This document shows positions 1 to 6,945 of a stretch of 31,838 bases of DNA, piece after piece. The stretch's first letter is position 1; each line of letters starts with the position of its first letter. Source of the stretch: an archaeon (lineage in GTDB: Archaea > B1Sed10-29 > WALL01). The position numbers were made by a program, and so were the translations under genes. The notes beneath the pieces are model-generated. The model made no database searches, had not been told where the DNA came from, and worked only from the letters and a program-made list of their open reading frames with translations. The stretch is taken from positions 1-31,838 of the forward strand of contig JAUVIW010000001.1 of assembly GCA_030592525.1 (NCBI GenBank). The letters are read 5' to 3'.

Positions 1-2
1 AG

Positions 3-626
3 GTGAAAAAGCCCAAAAAAAGGATTATGAAGGAATGGTCTAAGCAGGTTAAGCTAGGGGGAAAAAAGGCCTCAAGCAGCTACAACAAATGGCGTGCGTG
101 GGGAGACTGGAAGCGAAGCAAAGATGGTATTCCCACTCAGTTCATTGTACAGCCTTCAAAATATGTCCAGAAACTCAATACTGTTGAGAATTATGGGGGT
201 GCGAGAATGCGGTTTGAGAAGGGCCGCAATATTTTTGAGATACGCATGTCCCATGACAAGAACTGGCTTGTTAAGAATCGGAAGGAGATAGCAAAACAAT
301 TAGCAGATGCTTTGATTGACGTGAACCTCCGGTTTGGGCAGGTGCATGGGGACGTATACGAGAGAAATATAGTGGTATGGAAACACGGTGAAAAGCCGGT
401 ATTGAAATTAATTGACTTTGAAAATGGAAGGGATCTTAACGGAATAAGACGTGGTTGGGCTGGTGATGAACTTAATTCCCATAGGTTTTATGCCCATGCA
501 ATTCAGGATTTTACTGCTGTGAAGCATAAGGTGTTGGAGCGGCTTTGTGAAAACAAACGGCAAGTAGCTGCCTTGAAACGGTTTTTTCACAAATATTACG
601 AAAAGCGCGTGGACGAGCTATTCTGA
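3..626 (+). CDS. Protein-kinase-fold protein, possibly 5'-truncated
   Basis: The second half carries the catalytic signature of the protein-kinase/aminoglycoside-kinase fold: HGDVYERN at residues 115-122 (HxDxxxxN-type catalytic loop) and DFE at 138-140 in place of DFG, as in many Bud32/RIO/lipopolysaccharide-kinase-like proteins. No glycine-rich loop is visible in the roughly 110 residues before the catalytic loop, so this is either a minimal divergent kinase or the gene begins upstream of the window. The GTG at position 3 is the earliest possible start here, but only two bases precede it and the true start cannot be judged. The N-terminus is very Lys/Trp-rich. The gene looks more AT-rich than the genes after 700, which may indicate a separate origin. 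The substrate is unknown; the kinase fold is well supported by motif, activity is not. Confidence 0.62.
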   Translation: MKKPKKRIMKEWSKQVKLGGKKASSSYNKWRAWGDWKRSKDGIPTQFIVQPSKYVQKLNTVENYGGARMRFEKGRNIFEIRMSHDKNWLVKNRKEIAKQLADALIDVNLRFGQVHGDVYERNIVVWKHGEKPVLKLIDFENGRDLNGIRRGWAGDELNSHRFYAHAIQDFTAVKHKVLERLCENKRQVAALKRFFHKYYEKRVDELF

Positions 627-712
627 GTATAGTTGATTTTTTGGGGGCTCTGCCCCTGTTTTCTTTTCTTTGCCTGGAAACCATTTTATTCCACTTACTC
701 CTTTGGATAGGC

Positions 713-1228
713 ATGGAGTTCTTCAAGGCCGTCAAAGAGCGCCGCTCAATCCGCGAGTTCCGGGACAAGAAGGTCCCCGCGGACAAGCTGCGCAAAATCC
801 TCGCTGCCACCAAGGCCGCGCCCTCTGCAGGCAACCTGCAGTCATACGATGTGGTCGTGGTCAAGAAGCGTGCGACCATCGAGTCACTCGCGTCCGCATT
901 CGGCTACCACGCGAAAGCCCTCGCCAAAGCCCCTGTCATGCTCGTGTTCTTTGCGAACCAGCAGAGGAGCGCGAAGAAGTTCGGCAGGAGGGGCGTTGAC
1001 CTCTACTCGGTACAGGACGCCACAATCGCGTGCACTTACGCCCAGCTCGCCATCCGCGCAGTGGGCCTCGCGAGCGTTTGGGTGGGCGCGTTCGAGCCAG
1101 GCTTAATCCGGCGCGTGCTTGGTGCACAAAGCAACACCATCCCCGTTGCCATCCTGCCTTTGGGCTACGGCGCAACAAAGCCAAAAGCTAGGAAGCGAAA
1201 GGACCGTGCCATAAGAGAGAGTTACTAA
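713..1228 (+). CDS. Nitroreductase-family flavoprotein
   Basis: A 171-residue protein of the FMN-dependent nitroreductase family. The N-terminal RRSIREF followed by AAPSAGNLQSYDVVVV is the hallmark FMN-contacting region, and the C-terminal GYG plus basic tail is typical. Family members are dimeric cytosolic oxidoreductases that use NAD(P)H to reduce quinones, nitro compounds or flavins; the natural substrate cannot be told. The open frame extends to 641, but the ATG at 713 gives the usual start (MEFFKAVKERRS) and the extra residues upstream look unlike the family, so 713 is chosen. Its stop overlaps by 4 nt the stop of the convergent zinc protein on the minus strand, so the two genes share their 3' end. 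Confidence 0.88.
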   Translation: MEFFKAVKERRSIREFRDKKVPADKLRKILAATKAAPSAGNLQSYDVVVVKKRATIESLASAFGYHAKALAKAPVMLVFFANQQRSAKKFGRRGVDLYSVQDATIACTYAQLAIRAVGLASVWVGAFEPGLIRRVLGAQSNTIPVAILPLGYGATKPKARKRKDRAIRESY

Positions 1229-1470
1229 GCCTGCTTCGCAGTCTTCTTGCCGCACTTGATGCAGGCGTGCCTGCCCTTGGTCTTGACATTGACTTTGCCC
1301 ACGAGCCACGACGCACCGCAGGCAGAGCACTTCATTTTCATGGCTATCTTGCTGCCAATGCCTGAAGGATTCTTTGCAGGCGCCTTCTTCACTGCCTTCT
1401 TGGCTGAAGCCTTTTTCACTGGCTTCTTCGCCGGCTTCTTCTTTGCTCGCGCGCGCGTGACTGCTCCCAT
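1225..1470 (-). CDS. Histone-H1-like Lys/Ala tail fused to a zinc ribbon
   Basis: An 81-residue basic protein. Residues 1-36 are a run of Lys, Ala and Pro in PAKK/KKA-type repeats resembling the C-terminal tail of histone H1 or bacterial H1-like proteins. Residues 48-73 hold two CxxC pairs (C48/C51 and C70/C73) spaced like a small zinc ribbon. A nucleic-acid-binding role, for example in nucleoid organisation or RNA binding, is an inference from this composition. It lies upstream-to-downstream after the dCMP deaminase gene on the same strand with a 9-nt gap, so the two are probably co-transcribed. No specific family was recognised. Confidence 0.72.
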   Translation of the reverse strand: MGAVTRARAKKKPAKKPVKKASAKKAVKKAPAKNPSGIGSKIAMKMKCSACGASWLVGKVNVKTKGRHACIKCGKKTAKQA

Positions 1471-1479
1471 AACAACACC

Positions 1480-2070
1480 TTAATCCGAACCGCTATTTAT
1501 CTTGTTCTGTTTCGCGAGCTCTTGGTGGTAGTCCATCTGCTTCGAGTAATCGACCTGGTACCTGTTCTTGTCCTGCGTGAGGTCCTCAAGAGTCTTCCAC
1601 TCGTTCACCCAGTCGTCAATGGTGTGTACCTTGTAGGTGCCATCCGGCATCGAGCCGATAAACCTTTTCAGCCCCGCGTTAATCATCATCTTCTTGCAGA
1701 GCAGGCACGGGAACGCCTCGGTCGTTGTCACGCCATCGTCGCCGTCACGCCTGCCGAACCAGAGGTACAGGTCCCCGCCGAGCAGCGAGACGCCGGCGCG
1801 AGCCGCGTTGATTATCGCGTTCATCTCCGCGTGCACAGAGCGGCACATCTCATACCCTGTTCCAGAGGGCACGCCCTTCTTCCGCCTTATGCAGTAGCCG
1901 AGCTCCATGCAGTCCATGACCTTCCTCGGCGCCCCGATGTACCCCGTGCTGACAATCTGGTCGTCGCGCACGATGATTGCGCCGCCTGCAGTGCTCATGC
2001 AGTTGCTTCTTTGCGCCGTGCTCTCGGCTATTCCTAAGTAATAAGCTTCTTTGGTAGGTCTTGTGGGCAT
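1480..2070 (-). CDS. Deoxycytidylate/cytidine deaminase family protein (dCMP deaminase-like)
   Basis: A zinc-dependent deaminase of the dCMP deaminase/ComEB type. The catalytic HAE is at residues 80-82 (H80 zinc ligand, E82 proton shuttle) and the PCLLC zinc ligands are C122 and C125. Family members convert dCMP to dUMP to feed thymidylate synthesis. The protein is 196 residues from the second ATG at 2070; an upstream ATG at 2091 would add MNGEVPL. The sequence GGAGAGGTG sits just upstream of the 2070 ATG and looks like its Shine-Dalgarno site, so the shorter form is preferred. An insertion between the HAE and PCxxC motifs contains the Asp/Gly-rich stretch RRDGDDG. The gene diverges from the small membrane protein at 2155. 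Confidence 0.87.
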   Translation of the reverse strand: MPTRPTKEAYYLGIAESTAQRSNCMSTAGGAIIVRDDQIVSTGYIGAPRKVMDCMELGYCIRRKKGVPSGTGYEMCRSVHAEMNAIINAARAGVSLLGGDLYLWFGRRDGDDGVTTTEAFPCLLCKKMMINAGLKRFIGSMPDGTYKVHTIDDWVNEWKTLEDLTQDKNRYQVDYSKQMDYHQELAKQNKINSGSD

Positions 2071-2124
2071 AAGTGGCACCTCTCCATTCATAACGAAGCC
2101 GGGGTATTAATGCGTTTTGGAAAG

Positions 2125-2132
2125 CTTTTTAT
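2125..2132 (+). promoter_or_regulatory. TATA box for the gene at 2155
   Basis: A CTTTTTAT element lies 23-30 nt upstream of the ATG at 2155. With archaeal TATA-to-start spacing this puts transcription initiation at or next to the start codon, so the mRNA is probably leaderless. Confidence 0.5.
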
Positions 2133-2154
2133 TGTGCTCCCCCCTTAGTCCCTT

Positions 2155-2406
2155 ATGCCTGAGCAGCAGACAACACCCGAGGACAAAAAAATAGAGGTTG
2201 TCGCCAAGACAGCGACGCTAGTCCTCATCATCATGGGCTGCTTCCTCGTTTACACGTTCATGAGCGCTCCCGCAATCACCCCACAGCTACAAATCGGGTT
2301 TGGTGTGGGTATGTTCCTCATTCTGGAGGGGTCTATGCTGACAGTGGCGTGTAATGGCTGGCTTATGGCGCGTGGTGTCAGGCGCCTGTATCCGAAGAAG
2401 GCGTGA
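2155..2406 (+). CDS. Small two-span membrane protein, unknown function
   Basis: An 83-residue protein with a charged N-terminus (residues 1-19), a hydrophobic segment at about 21-39, and a second at about 47-70, ending in a positively charged tail (RGVRRLYPKK). By the positive-inside rule both termini may be cytoplasmic. A TATA-like element sits about 27 nt upstream of the ATG. The 3' end overlaps the 3' end of the convergent methyltransferase gene by 29 nt. No family is recognised and no partner is obvious. Confidence 0.7.
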   Translation: MPEQQTTPEDKKIEVVAKTATLVLIIMGCFLVYTFMSAPAITPQLQIGFGVGMFLILEGSMLTVACNGWLMARGVRRLYPKKA

Positions 2407-3046
2407 CCTTTTCAGCGATGCACATCGAGCCGATGCCGCACAGGGATTCTATTTGGACGCTCAGCCCCGCCGATGAAAACAGCTTGAGGAGCTTTGCCTT
2501 CTCGTGCTGAACGCTTGAGAACCCTTCGCGCGTGAACACCTTGCCGTGGTTGATTGACACGATGTCGAACCCGCAGCTCTCGTAGAACTTCAGGCGCTCG
2601 GCCAAGGACCCCTCTGCGTAAACAGAGATGAACACCTTGTTCTTGGTGACGCGGGCGAGTTCCGTGAGGATTTCCTGCTCGTTCGGGACAGTGAACAGGT
2701 TGTTGAACGCTATGAACGAATAATCAAAATGATTGTCGTCGAACGGCACTTTGCTGCCGTCCCCCTCGATTACCTTGACGTTTTTGTTCGGCTTGTTGGT
2801 GCGCGCGGCCATGGACTTCGCGATTTGCGACCGCTCCATGCACACGTATTCCTTGGCTGTTTTGCTTAGTGCGGCGGCGCGGTTGCCCTTGCCACAAAGC
2901 AGCTCAAGCACCTTGCTGTCATCAGGTATGTTCTTGGCGAGGAAGTCAAGCTCGCATCGCCTATAATCCTCTATCGCAGGCGTGAAATAGTTCGCACTAA
3001 CCACTTTGTGCCCGAGGCTTTCATAAAACGTTGTAGGTGAGCTCAT
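2378..3046 (-). CDS. Class I SAM-dependent methyltransferase
   Basis: A 222-residue Rossmann-fold methyltransferase. Motif I (VLELLCGKGNR, residues 46-55) binds S-adenosylmethionine; an acidic/polar stretch (VIEGDGSKVPF) and FDYSFIAFNNLF follow as motifs II-IV, matching the Methyltransf_11 pattern. Cysteine replaces the usual Gly/Asp early in motif I (LLCGKG rather than LDxGxG), a common variant. The C-terminal half is less conserved and probably sets substrate choice, which cannot be predicted. The gene stands alone on the minus strand with a 174-bp intergenic region upstream and shares its 3' end with the small membrane protein gene. Confidence 0.85.
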   Translation of the reverse strand: MSSPTTFYESLGHKVVSANYFTPAIEDYRRCELDFLAKNIPDDSKVLELLCGKGNRAAALSKTAKEYVCMERSQIAKSMAARTNKPNKNVKVIEGDGSKVPFDDNHFDYSFIAFNNLFTVPNEQEILTELARVTKNKVFISVYAEGSLAERLKFYESCGFDIVSINHGKVFTREGFSSVQHEKAKLLKLFSSAGLSVQIESLCGIGSMCIAEKVTPSSDTGA

Positions 3047-3189
3047 TAAGTCCCTTCCCCTCCCAGGTAAAAGAAATGCAGGACCAGTGACGCCCGCAGC
3101 TCCATATTATGCCCAAACTATTATAAAAAGACCGCCTTTGTTCATAAATGGTCTCGCCAATCAGCGATAAAGCCCGAGTATAGTGCCCT

Positions 3190-3197
3190 TTTTTATT
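3190..3197 (+). promoter_or_regulatory. TATA box for the lipoprotein at 3221
   Basis: A TTTTTTAT-type element 24-31 nt before the ATG at 3221. It supports that ATG over the in-frame TTG at 3203, and suggests a leaderless transcript. Confidence 0.45.
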
Positions 3198-3220
3198 CCG
3201 CTTTGTGGTTTAACCCCGCT

Positions 3221-4204
3221 ATGCGGCTTTTACTCGCCTTGCTCACTGTTTTCATGCTAGTGGGCTGCATCAGCGCGCCCTCCAGCCCGCTGGAGAGCGT
3301 TGCCGCCGAGAGCCCGCCGGACGCCCAGGCATACGCCTACTTGAACACTCATGCGCTTGCCACGAACCAGCACGTGCTCGACTCACTGTTCGACGGGCAA
3401 GTGCCTGCATTCCTTGGCCACCTGCTCATCATAGCCCCGGAGGGCCGGGTCATAGTCCATGGCAACAGCTACGTCGTCGGGTTCAAGACCATGGGCCCCG
3501 GCGTCATAATGCAGTTCGCCATGCCGATTGCAGGCAACTACGAGCAGAAGACATATCTCGGCAAGTCCTACTACTCGGGCGACCCAAGCGTCTTCGCCCG
3601 CATGGGTGAAGTCTATGTCGGCGACGAGGCCGCGATACGGAAAGTAATCAAGGCCAGGTCAGGCGCCAACGCCGTTGTCCCCCACTCGCAGCTAATCAAG
3701 AAGGTGCCCAAGGGCGACATCATGCTTGTCACTGACACCGGGCTCATGGCCATCGGCCTTTCGGCAAAACTGCGCGACGAGCTCGCCTCGACAACAGCCA
3801 TAGTGCAGGCAGGCTCCCCGCTTGAGGCCCAGGGCATGGTCGCCCTCGTAACCGTCATGCCAATGGCTGACGGCATCTCGATACAGAGCGCGGTCACCAA
3901 CGGCGAGTTCATAATCATCAAGGGCACGGTCGACATGACCAAGGTGAATTCCATGGATGACCTCACGAGCGCCTTCGCCTTATCCCCAATGCCCTCAACA
4001 CCGTCCAGCCCCAGTGGCCCATCCGGCTCCAGTGGCCTTCCCCCAGCAATCCCCTCATCGTTCGATGACCTGGACAATGTGCCTGGCGGCGCCACGAGCG
4101 AGGAGGAGCTGGAGGAGTACTGCCTCGACCACGTGGCGGAATGCGCGCAGTGGGCGCTCACGGAAGGCTACCTCACGGCCGGCGACCTCGCCGGCTTCAT
4201 GTAA
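3221..4204 (+). CDS. Secreted lipoprotein, unknown function
   Basis: A 327-residue exported protein. The signal peptide MRLLLALLTVFMLVGC ends in a lipobox with C16 as the predicted lipidated cysteine, so the protein should be tethered to the outer face of the membrane. The body to about residue 245 has no recognised fold. A Pro/Ser/Gly-rich linker follows, then an acidic C-terminal segment with two Cys (EEYCLDHVAEC). In-frame TTG at 3203 would extend the protein by six residues, but the ATG at 3221 fits both the signal peptide and the upstream TATA box. The AAA ATPase gene starts 34 nt downstream. Confidence 0.75.
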   Translation: MRLLLALLTVFMLVGCISAPSSPLESVAAESPPDAQAYAYLNTHALATNQHVLDSLFDGQVPAFLGHLLIIAPEGRVIVHGNSYVVGFKTMGPGVIMQFAMPIAGNYEQKTYLGKSYYSGDPSVFARMGEVYVGDEAAIRKVIKARSGANAVVPHSQLIKKVPKGDIMLVTDTGLMAIGLSAKLRDELASTTAIVQAGSPLEAQGMVALVTVMPMADGISIQSAVTNGEFIIIKGTVDMTKVNSMDDLTSAFALSPMPSTPSSPSGPSGSSGLPPAIPSSFDDLDNVPGGATSEEELEEYCLDHVAECAQWALTEGYLTAGDLAGFM

Positions 4205-4238
4205 CTCTTATTAATCCCACTTTACCTAGTGATTCCCC

Positions 4239-4949
4239 ATGGAATGGTTCAGGCAATACGGCTTCGGCTTCAATCCCCTCACCACGAATGTGCAGGAAAC
4301 AATAGAGCGCGGGCTGTTCACCGCGCGAGAGGCAGAGCTCGGGCTTTTGCAGGAGTTCGTTGACTCCGGCGAAATGGTCCTGGTCACAGGCGAGCCAGGC
4401 GTCGGAAAGACAACGCTCATAGGCAACGCCCACTACCTTAACCGCGGGAAATACAACTCGTTCTTCGTGATGTGCAGCGAGCACCCCGAGTTCGACGTGC
4501 TGCCCTCTGTGAAGGCGCGCCGAACCTTCCTCGAGCGCCTGATGCGCAAGCCATTGCCACAGAAGGAGAATGTTTTCTTTTTGAACGAGACAAAGTTCCT
4601 GGACCGCTTCACCGGCGAGGCACTCAAGACGCAGGCCAAGGACAAGACCGTTGTCAAGAGCGTCATCTGCGCGTGCGTCCACGAGGATGACATGCAGGTC
4701 GACGACGCTTTCCTCGACCGCGTTGGCGACCGCGTCATCCGCCTCAAGCGCCTGACAAAATCGCAGTCCGAAGAATTGCTCGACAAGCGCCTGGGCAAGG
4801 GCAACATGTTTTCCAGTGACGCAATCACAATGCTGCACCGCGCGTCAAAAGGCAATCCGCGCCACTTACTTGAAAAGGCGGAGCTCGCCGCGATTGAATA
4901 CGCCCCAAGAAAAATCAGCACACGCATGCTCGAGAGAATGCCTAAGTAA
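4239..4949 (+). CDS. AAA-family ATPase (ExeA/Orc-like)
   Basis: A 236-residue P-loop ATPase. The Walker A motif GEPGVGKTT is at residues 51-59. The N-terminus (FGFNPLTTN...GLFTAREAELGLLQEFV) has the arrangement of ExeA/Orc1-Cdc6-like AAA proteins, with a short lead-in and an acidic helix before the P-loop. A possible Walker B/sensor region lies at about 140-165 (SVICACVHEDD then DRVGDRVIRLKRL), and the lid region carries ASKGNPRHLLEKA, typical of AAA+ sensor-2 helices. It lacks the C-terminal winged helix of Cdc6, so it is not an obvious replication initiator. The convergent winged-helix gene ends directly at its stop. Its role could be as an adaptor ATPase for DNA or a membrane complex; this is not resolved. 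Confidence 0.75.
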   Translation: MEWFRQYGFGFNPLTTNVQETIERGLFTAREAELGLLQEFVDSGEMVLVTGEPGVGKTTLIGNAHYLNRGKYNSFFVMCSEHPEFDVLPSVKARRTFLERLMRKPLPQKENVFFLNETKFLDRFTGEALKTQAKDKTVVKSVICACVHEDDMQVDDAFLDRVGDRVIRLKRLTKSQSEELLDKRLGKGNMFSSDAITMLHRASKGNPRHLLEKAELAAIEYAPRKISTRMLERMPK

Positions 4950-5270
4950 TCATGTGCGCACTGTGCTCATTGCGCCCAATTGTTCTGCGTATTTTCTCGT
5001 GAGCAATTGGTCGAGCCGGATAAGCTCTTTCACGAGAGGCGCAGCCGTGTTCAGCTTGTAAAGGGTTGCCCTTCCGATGCGGCGGGTTTCCTTGATGATG
5101 CCAAGCGAGATAAGCTCGTCCCAGGCCTTGTCCAGTGTCATGCGGGATATCCCTGTTTCTTTTGCCACGTCTGACTTGGAGTAGTCAAAGATGCGGTTCT
5201 CTATGAAAAAGTCTATGGCCCTGAGCTGGGGGGAGCTGCCCAGTGCCCTCAATAGCAGTGAGTCATCCAT
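4950..5270 (-). CDS. Winged-helix transcriptional regulator
   Basis: A 106-residue protein. Residues 15-70 form a winged helix-turn-helix: an N-terminal helix (RAIDFFIEN), the HTH (KSDVAKETGISRMTLDKAWDELISLG) and a wing (IKETRRIGRATLYKLN), as in ArsR/MarR-like archaeal regulators. A C-terminal helix may dimerise. It ends immediately next to the AAA ATPase stop. Upstream lies an AT-rich region with an inverted repeat that could be its operator and that also fronts the divergent gene at 5384. The ligand is unknown. Confidence 0.8.
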   Translation of the reverse strand: MDDSLLLRALGSSPQLRAIDFFIENRIFDYSKSDVAKETGISRMTLDKAWDELISLGIIKETRRIGRATLYKLNTAAPLVKELIRLDQLLTRKYAEQLGAMSTVRT

Positions 5271-5304
5271 GTAGCTATATTGTCCATATTACACTATTTA
5301 AATG

Positions 5305-5322
5305 TATTGTTTTTATACAATA
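5305..5322. promoter_or_regulatory. Inverted repeat between divergent winged-helix genes
   Basis: TATTGT and ACAATA form a 6-bp inverted repeat with a 6-nt spacer (TTTTAT), inside the 113-bp AT-rich gap between the minus-strand regulator starting at 5270 and the plus-strand gene at 5384. Position and symmetry suggest an operator, likely bound by one of the two flanking winged-helix proteins. A second AT element (ATTTAATTGG, near 5351) is the probable TATA box of the plus-strand gene. Confidence 0.4.
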
Positions 5323-5383
5323 TATCTCGGCAAGCCCTACTCCCAGGCGTATTTAATTGGTATTGGCTTATGGTTACTTATTG

Positions 5384-5671
5384 ATGATTGCCAGCCTTTT
5401 TTCTAATGACCCTGAGCGGGCTGCCGCGGCTTGGCTGTTGAACAAGATGGCGCGGAAGGGTTACTGGGGGCACAGGCCGATTGTTGATGACAGCCTTTTG
5501 CGAAGCGCCAGGTTTGCATCAAGGGCAGTGAACGTGAAACACGTCTTAAGTGTTCTTGTCAGTGGAGGGGTTGTGCTGGCTCACCACAGTAGGATAGGTG
5601 GAAAGAGGTACTCGCTCAACACTTCGTTCAAAAGAGAAACACTTGACTTTATTGAGGGGTATCTGCCTTGA
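5384..5671 (+). CDS. Small winged-helix-like protein
   Basis: A 95-residue protein from the ATG at 5384; the frame is open from a TTG at 5357, but the ATG has a TATA-like element about 25-33 nt upstream. The C-terminal half (VKHVLSVLVSGGVVLAHHSRIGGKRYSLN) reads as recognition helix plus wing of a winged-helix domain, followed by a short helix (ETLDFIEGYL). It is probably a DNA-binding protein. It diverges from another winged-helix gene across a shared AT-rich region. Confidence 0.6.
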   Translation: MIASLFSNDPERAAAAWLLNKMARKGYWGHRPIVDDSLLRSARFASRAVNVKHVLSVLVSGGVVLAHHSRIGGKRYSLNTSFKRETLDFIEGYLP

Positions 5672-5719
5672 TAAATCAAGAGGATTATTGGGTGCATGCT
5701 TGAGAAAGCAATCTAGCTG

Positions 5720-6097
5720 CTATTTTCCAGTCTCTATTTTCTGCAGTAGTGGAAGGCTTAGTACGCCGAAAGGGAGAGAAAAAAGAATAGCGAGCGGCAG
5801 AAGCACTTTGAGCACGTTGCGGCCGAACTTTGTGTTGAGCTTTATGTTGATTAGCGCGGCGAGTATTACTCCGACGATCGCGGCGGTGAACACAACAGTC
5901 GAGAGTGCACTTTCTATGCCGATGGTATGGTAAAGAGAGTAAGTGATGACCACACCGAGGAGCGTGGTGCACACGACATTGATCAAGGCGAGTTTGTAGA
6001 CCCCGCTTTTCTTCGGGATCTTGGACATAATGAGCTTGAGTACTCGTGACGTCTTGGCTTTGCTGATTTTCTTGTTCATGTATGCTTTGAGTTTCAT
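5720..6097 (-). CDS. Small integral membrane protein
   Basis: A 125-residue protein with a very basic first 33 residues (Lys-rich, cytoplasmic by the positive-inside rule), then three hydrophobic segments at about 36-56, 63-85 and 95-115. No family is recognised. Its ATG overlaps the stop of the upstream glycosylase gene in an ATGA arrangement, so the two are translationally coupled, although a functional link with DNA repair is not evident. Confidence 0.72.
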   Translation of the reverse strand: MKLKAYMNKKISKAKTSRVLKLIMSKIPKKSGVYKLALINVVCTTLLGVVITYSLYHTIGIESALSTVVFTAAIVGVILAALINIKLNTKFGRNVLKVLLPLAILFSLPFGVLSLPLLQKIETGK

Positions 6098-6891
6098 TGT
6101 TTCATCCTCGCGTAGTGGAACAAGTACTCCTGCGCCCAGCCCGCATGCGCACCGAACTTTTTGCGCATGAACGCCCTTATGCTATCATCGCCAGTGCACT
6201 TGTAGCTCTCTTTACAAGCGCGCCTCGCCCAAACATCTATTGGCACCGCCTCACCGAAGCCGAACGCGAACAGGCACACGCAGTCAGCTATTTTCTCGCC
6301 GACACCGTTCAAAGTCATCAGCTCCCTCTTCGCATTCTCATACCCGAAGCGCCCGAGGCCGTACAGGTCCCAGCCATCGTTCATCAGGCCCACCGCATCG
6401 CGCACGTATGGCGCGCGGAACCCGAGCTTCAGCGAGCGCAGCTGCTTCTCTGTCGCATCGGCCATCTGCCCCGGCTGCGGGAACGCGAACGCCTCGAACG
6501 CGCCCCCTGCCCTGGAGCCGTACTTTCCCGCGATGTTCTCGACGCACCTCTGTATGTTCGGTATCGAGTTGTTCGCGGAGCAGATGTATGACACCAGCGT
6601 CTCCCACGGGTCCTGCCGCAGTATGCGCAGCCCCGGATAAGCGTCCATCGCCATCAGGAGCGGTGGGTCCTTCCGTGCCTTCCTGCGCAGGCACGCGTAG
6701 TCCGCGTCCATCGAGAGGTAGCGGAACAGGAAGCGCTCGCTGCATCCATTGTAGTGCAGCTGCTTTCCGTCCTGCATAACAGAAATCGCTTTCCCCGAAA
6801 CAATGCCGTGCCACTCCTCGCCGTGCTTGTGCCAGCGGAACGCTTGGCCGCACGAGAGCGTCGTGTCCAGTGAAAGGCACTTTGCATCCAT
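6094..6891 (-). CDS. ogg: 8-oxoguanine DNA glycosylase/AP lyase (OGG1 family)
   Basis: A 265-residue base-excision-repair enzyme that removes 8-oxoguanine from DNA and nicks the abasic site. The N-terminal domain has the OGG signature SCGQAFRW (13-20). The helix-hairpin-helix/GVD region is LNGVGEKIADC (194-204), in which K200 is the Schiff-base lysine, and the catalytic aspartate is D219 in VPIDVW. SYICSANNSI at about 101-110 corresponds to the conserved stretch SLICSSNN of eukaryotic OGG1, so it is the OGG1 type rather than the shorter Ogg2 or AGOG types. It heads a two-gene unit with the downstream membrane protein (4-nt overlap) and is divergent from the P-type ATPase gene. Confidence 0.92.
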   Translation of the reverse strand: MDAKCLSLDTTLSCGQAFRWHKHGEEWHGIVSGKAISVMQDGKQLHYNGCSERFLFRYLSMDADYACLRRKARKDPPLLMAMDAYPGLRILRQDPWETLVSYICSANNSIPNIQRCVENIAGKYGSRAGGAFEAFAFPQPGQMADATEKQLRSLKLGFRAPYVRDAVGLMNDGWDLYGLGRFGYENAKRELMTLNGVGEKIADCVCLFAFGFGEAVPIDVWARRACKESYKCTGDDSIRAFMRKKFGAHAGWAQEYLFHYARMKQ

Positions 6892-6914
6892 ACTCCTCCC
6901 CTAAGGGCGCATTC

Positions 6915-6923
6915 TTATTAATA
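6915..6923 (+). promoter_or_regulatory. TATA box for the P-type ATPase
   Basis: TTATTAATA lies 23-31 nt upstream of the ATG at 6946, in the 54-bp gap between the divergent glycosylase and ATPase genes. It supports the ATG over the in-frame TTG at 6940. Confidence 0.5.
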
Positions 6924-6945
6924 CACGCTGGATAACGCATTGGTA

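Noticed and set aside
511..879. Long minus-strand frame opposite the nitroreductase start
   Set aside because: It crosses two real genes on the other strand and has low-complexity, shadow-type composition.
4197..4838. 213-codon minus-strand frame opposite the AAA ATPase
   Set aside because: The plus strand encodes a clear Walker A protein; the minus frame has no motif and is a shadow.
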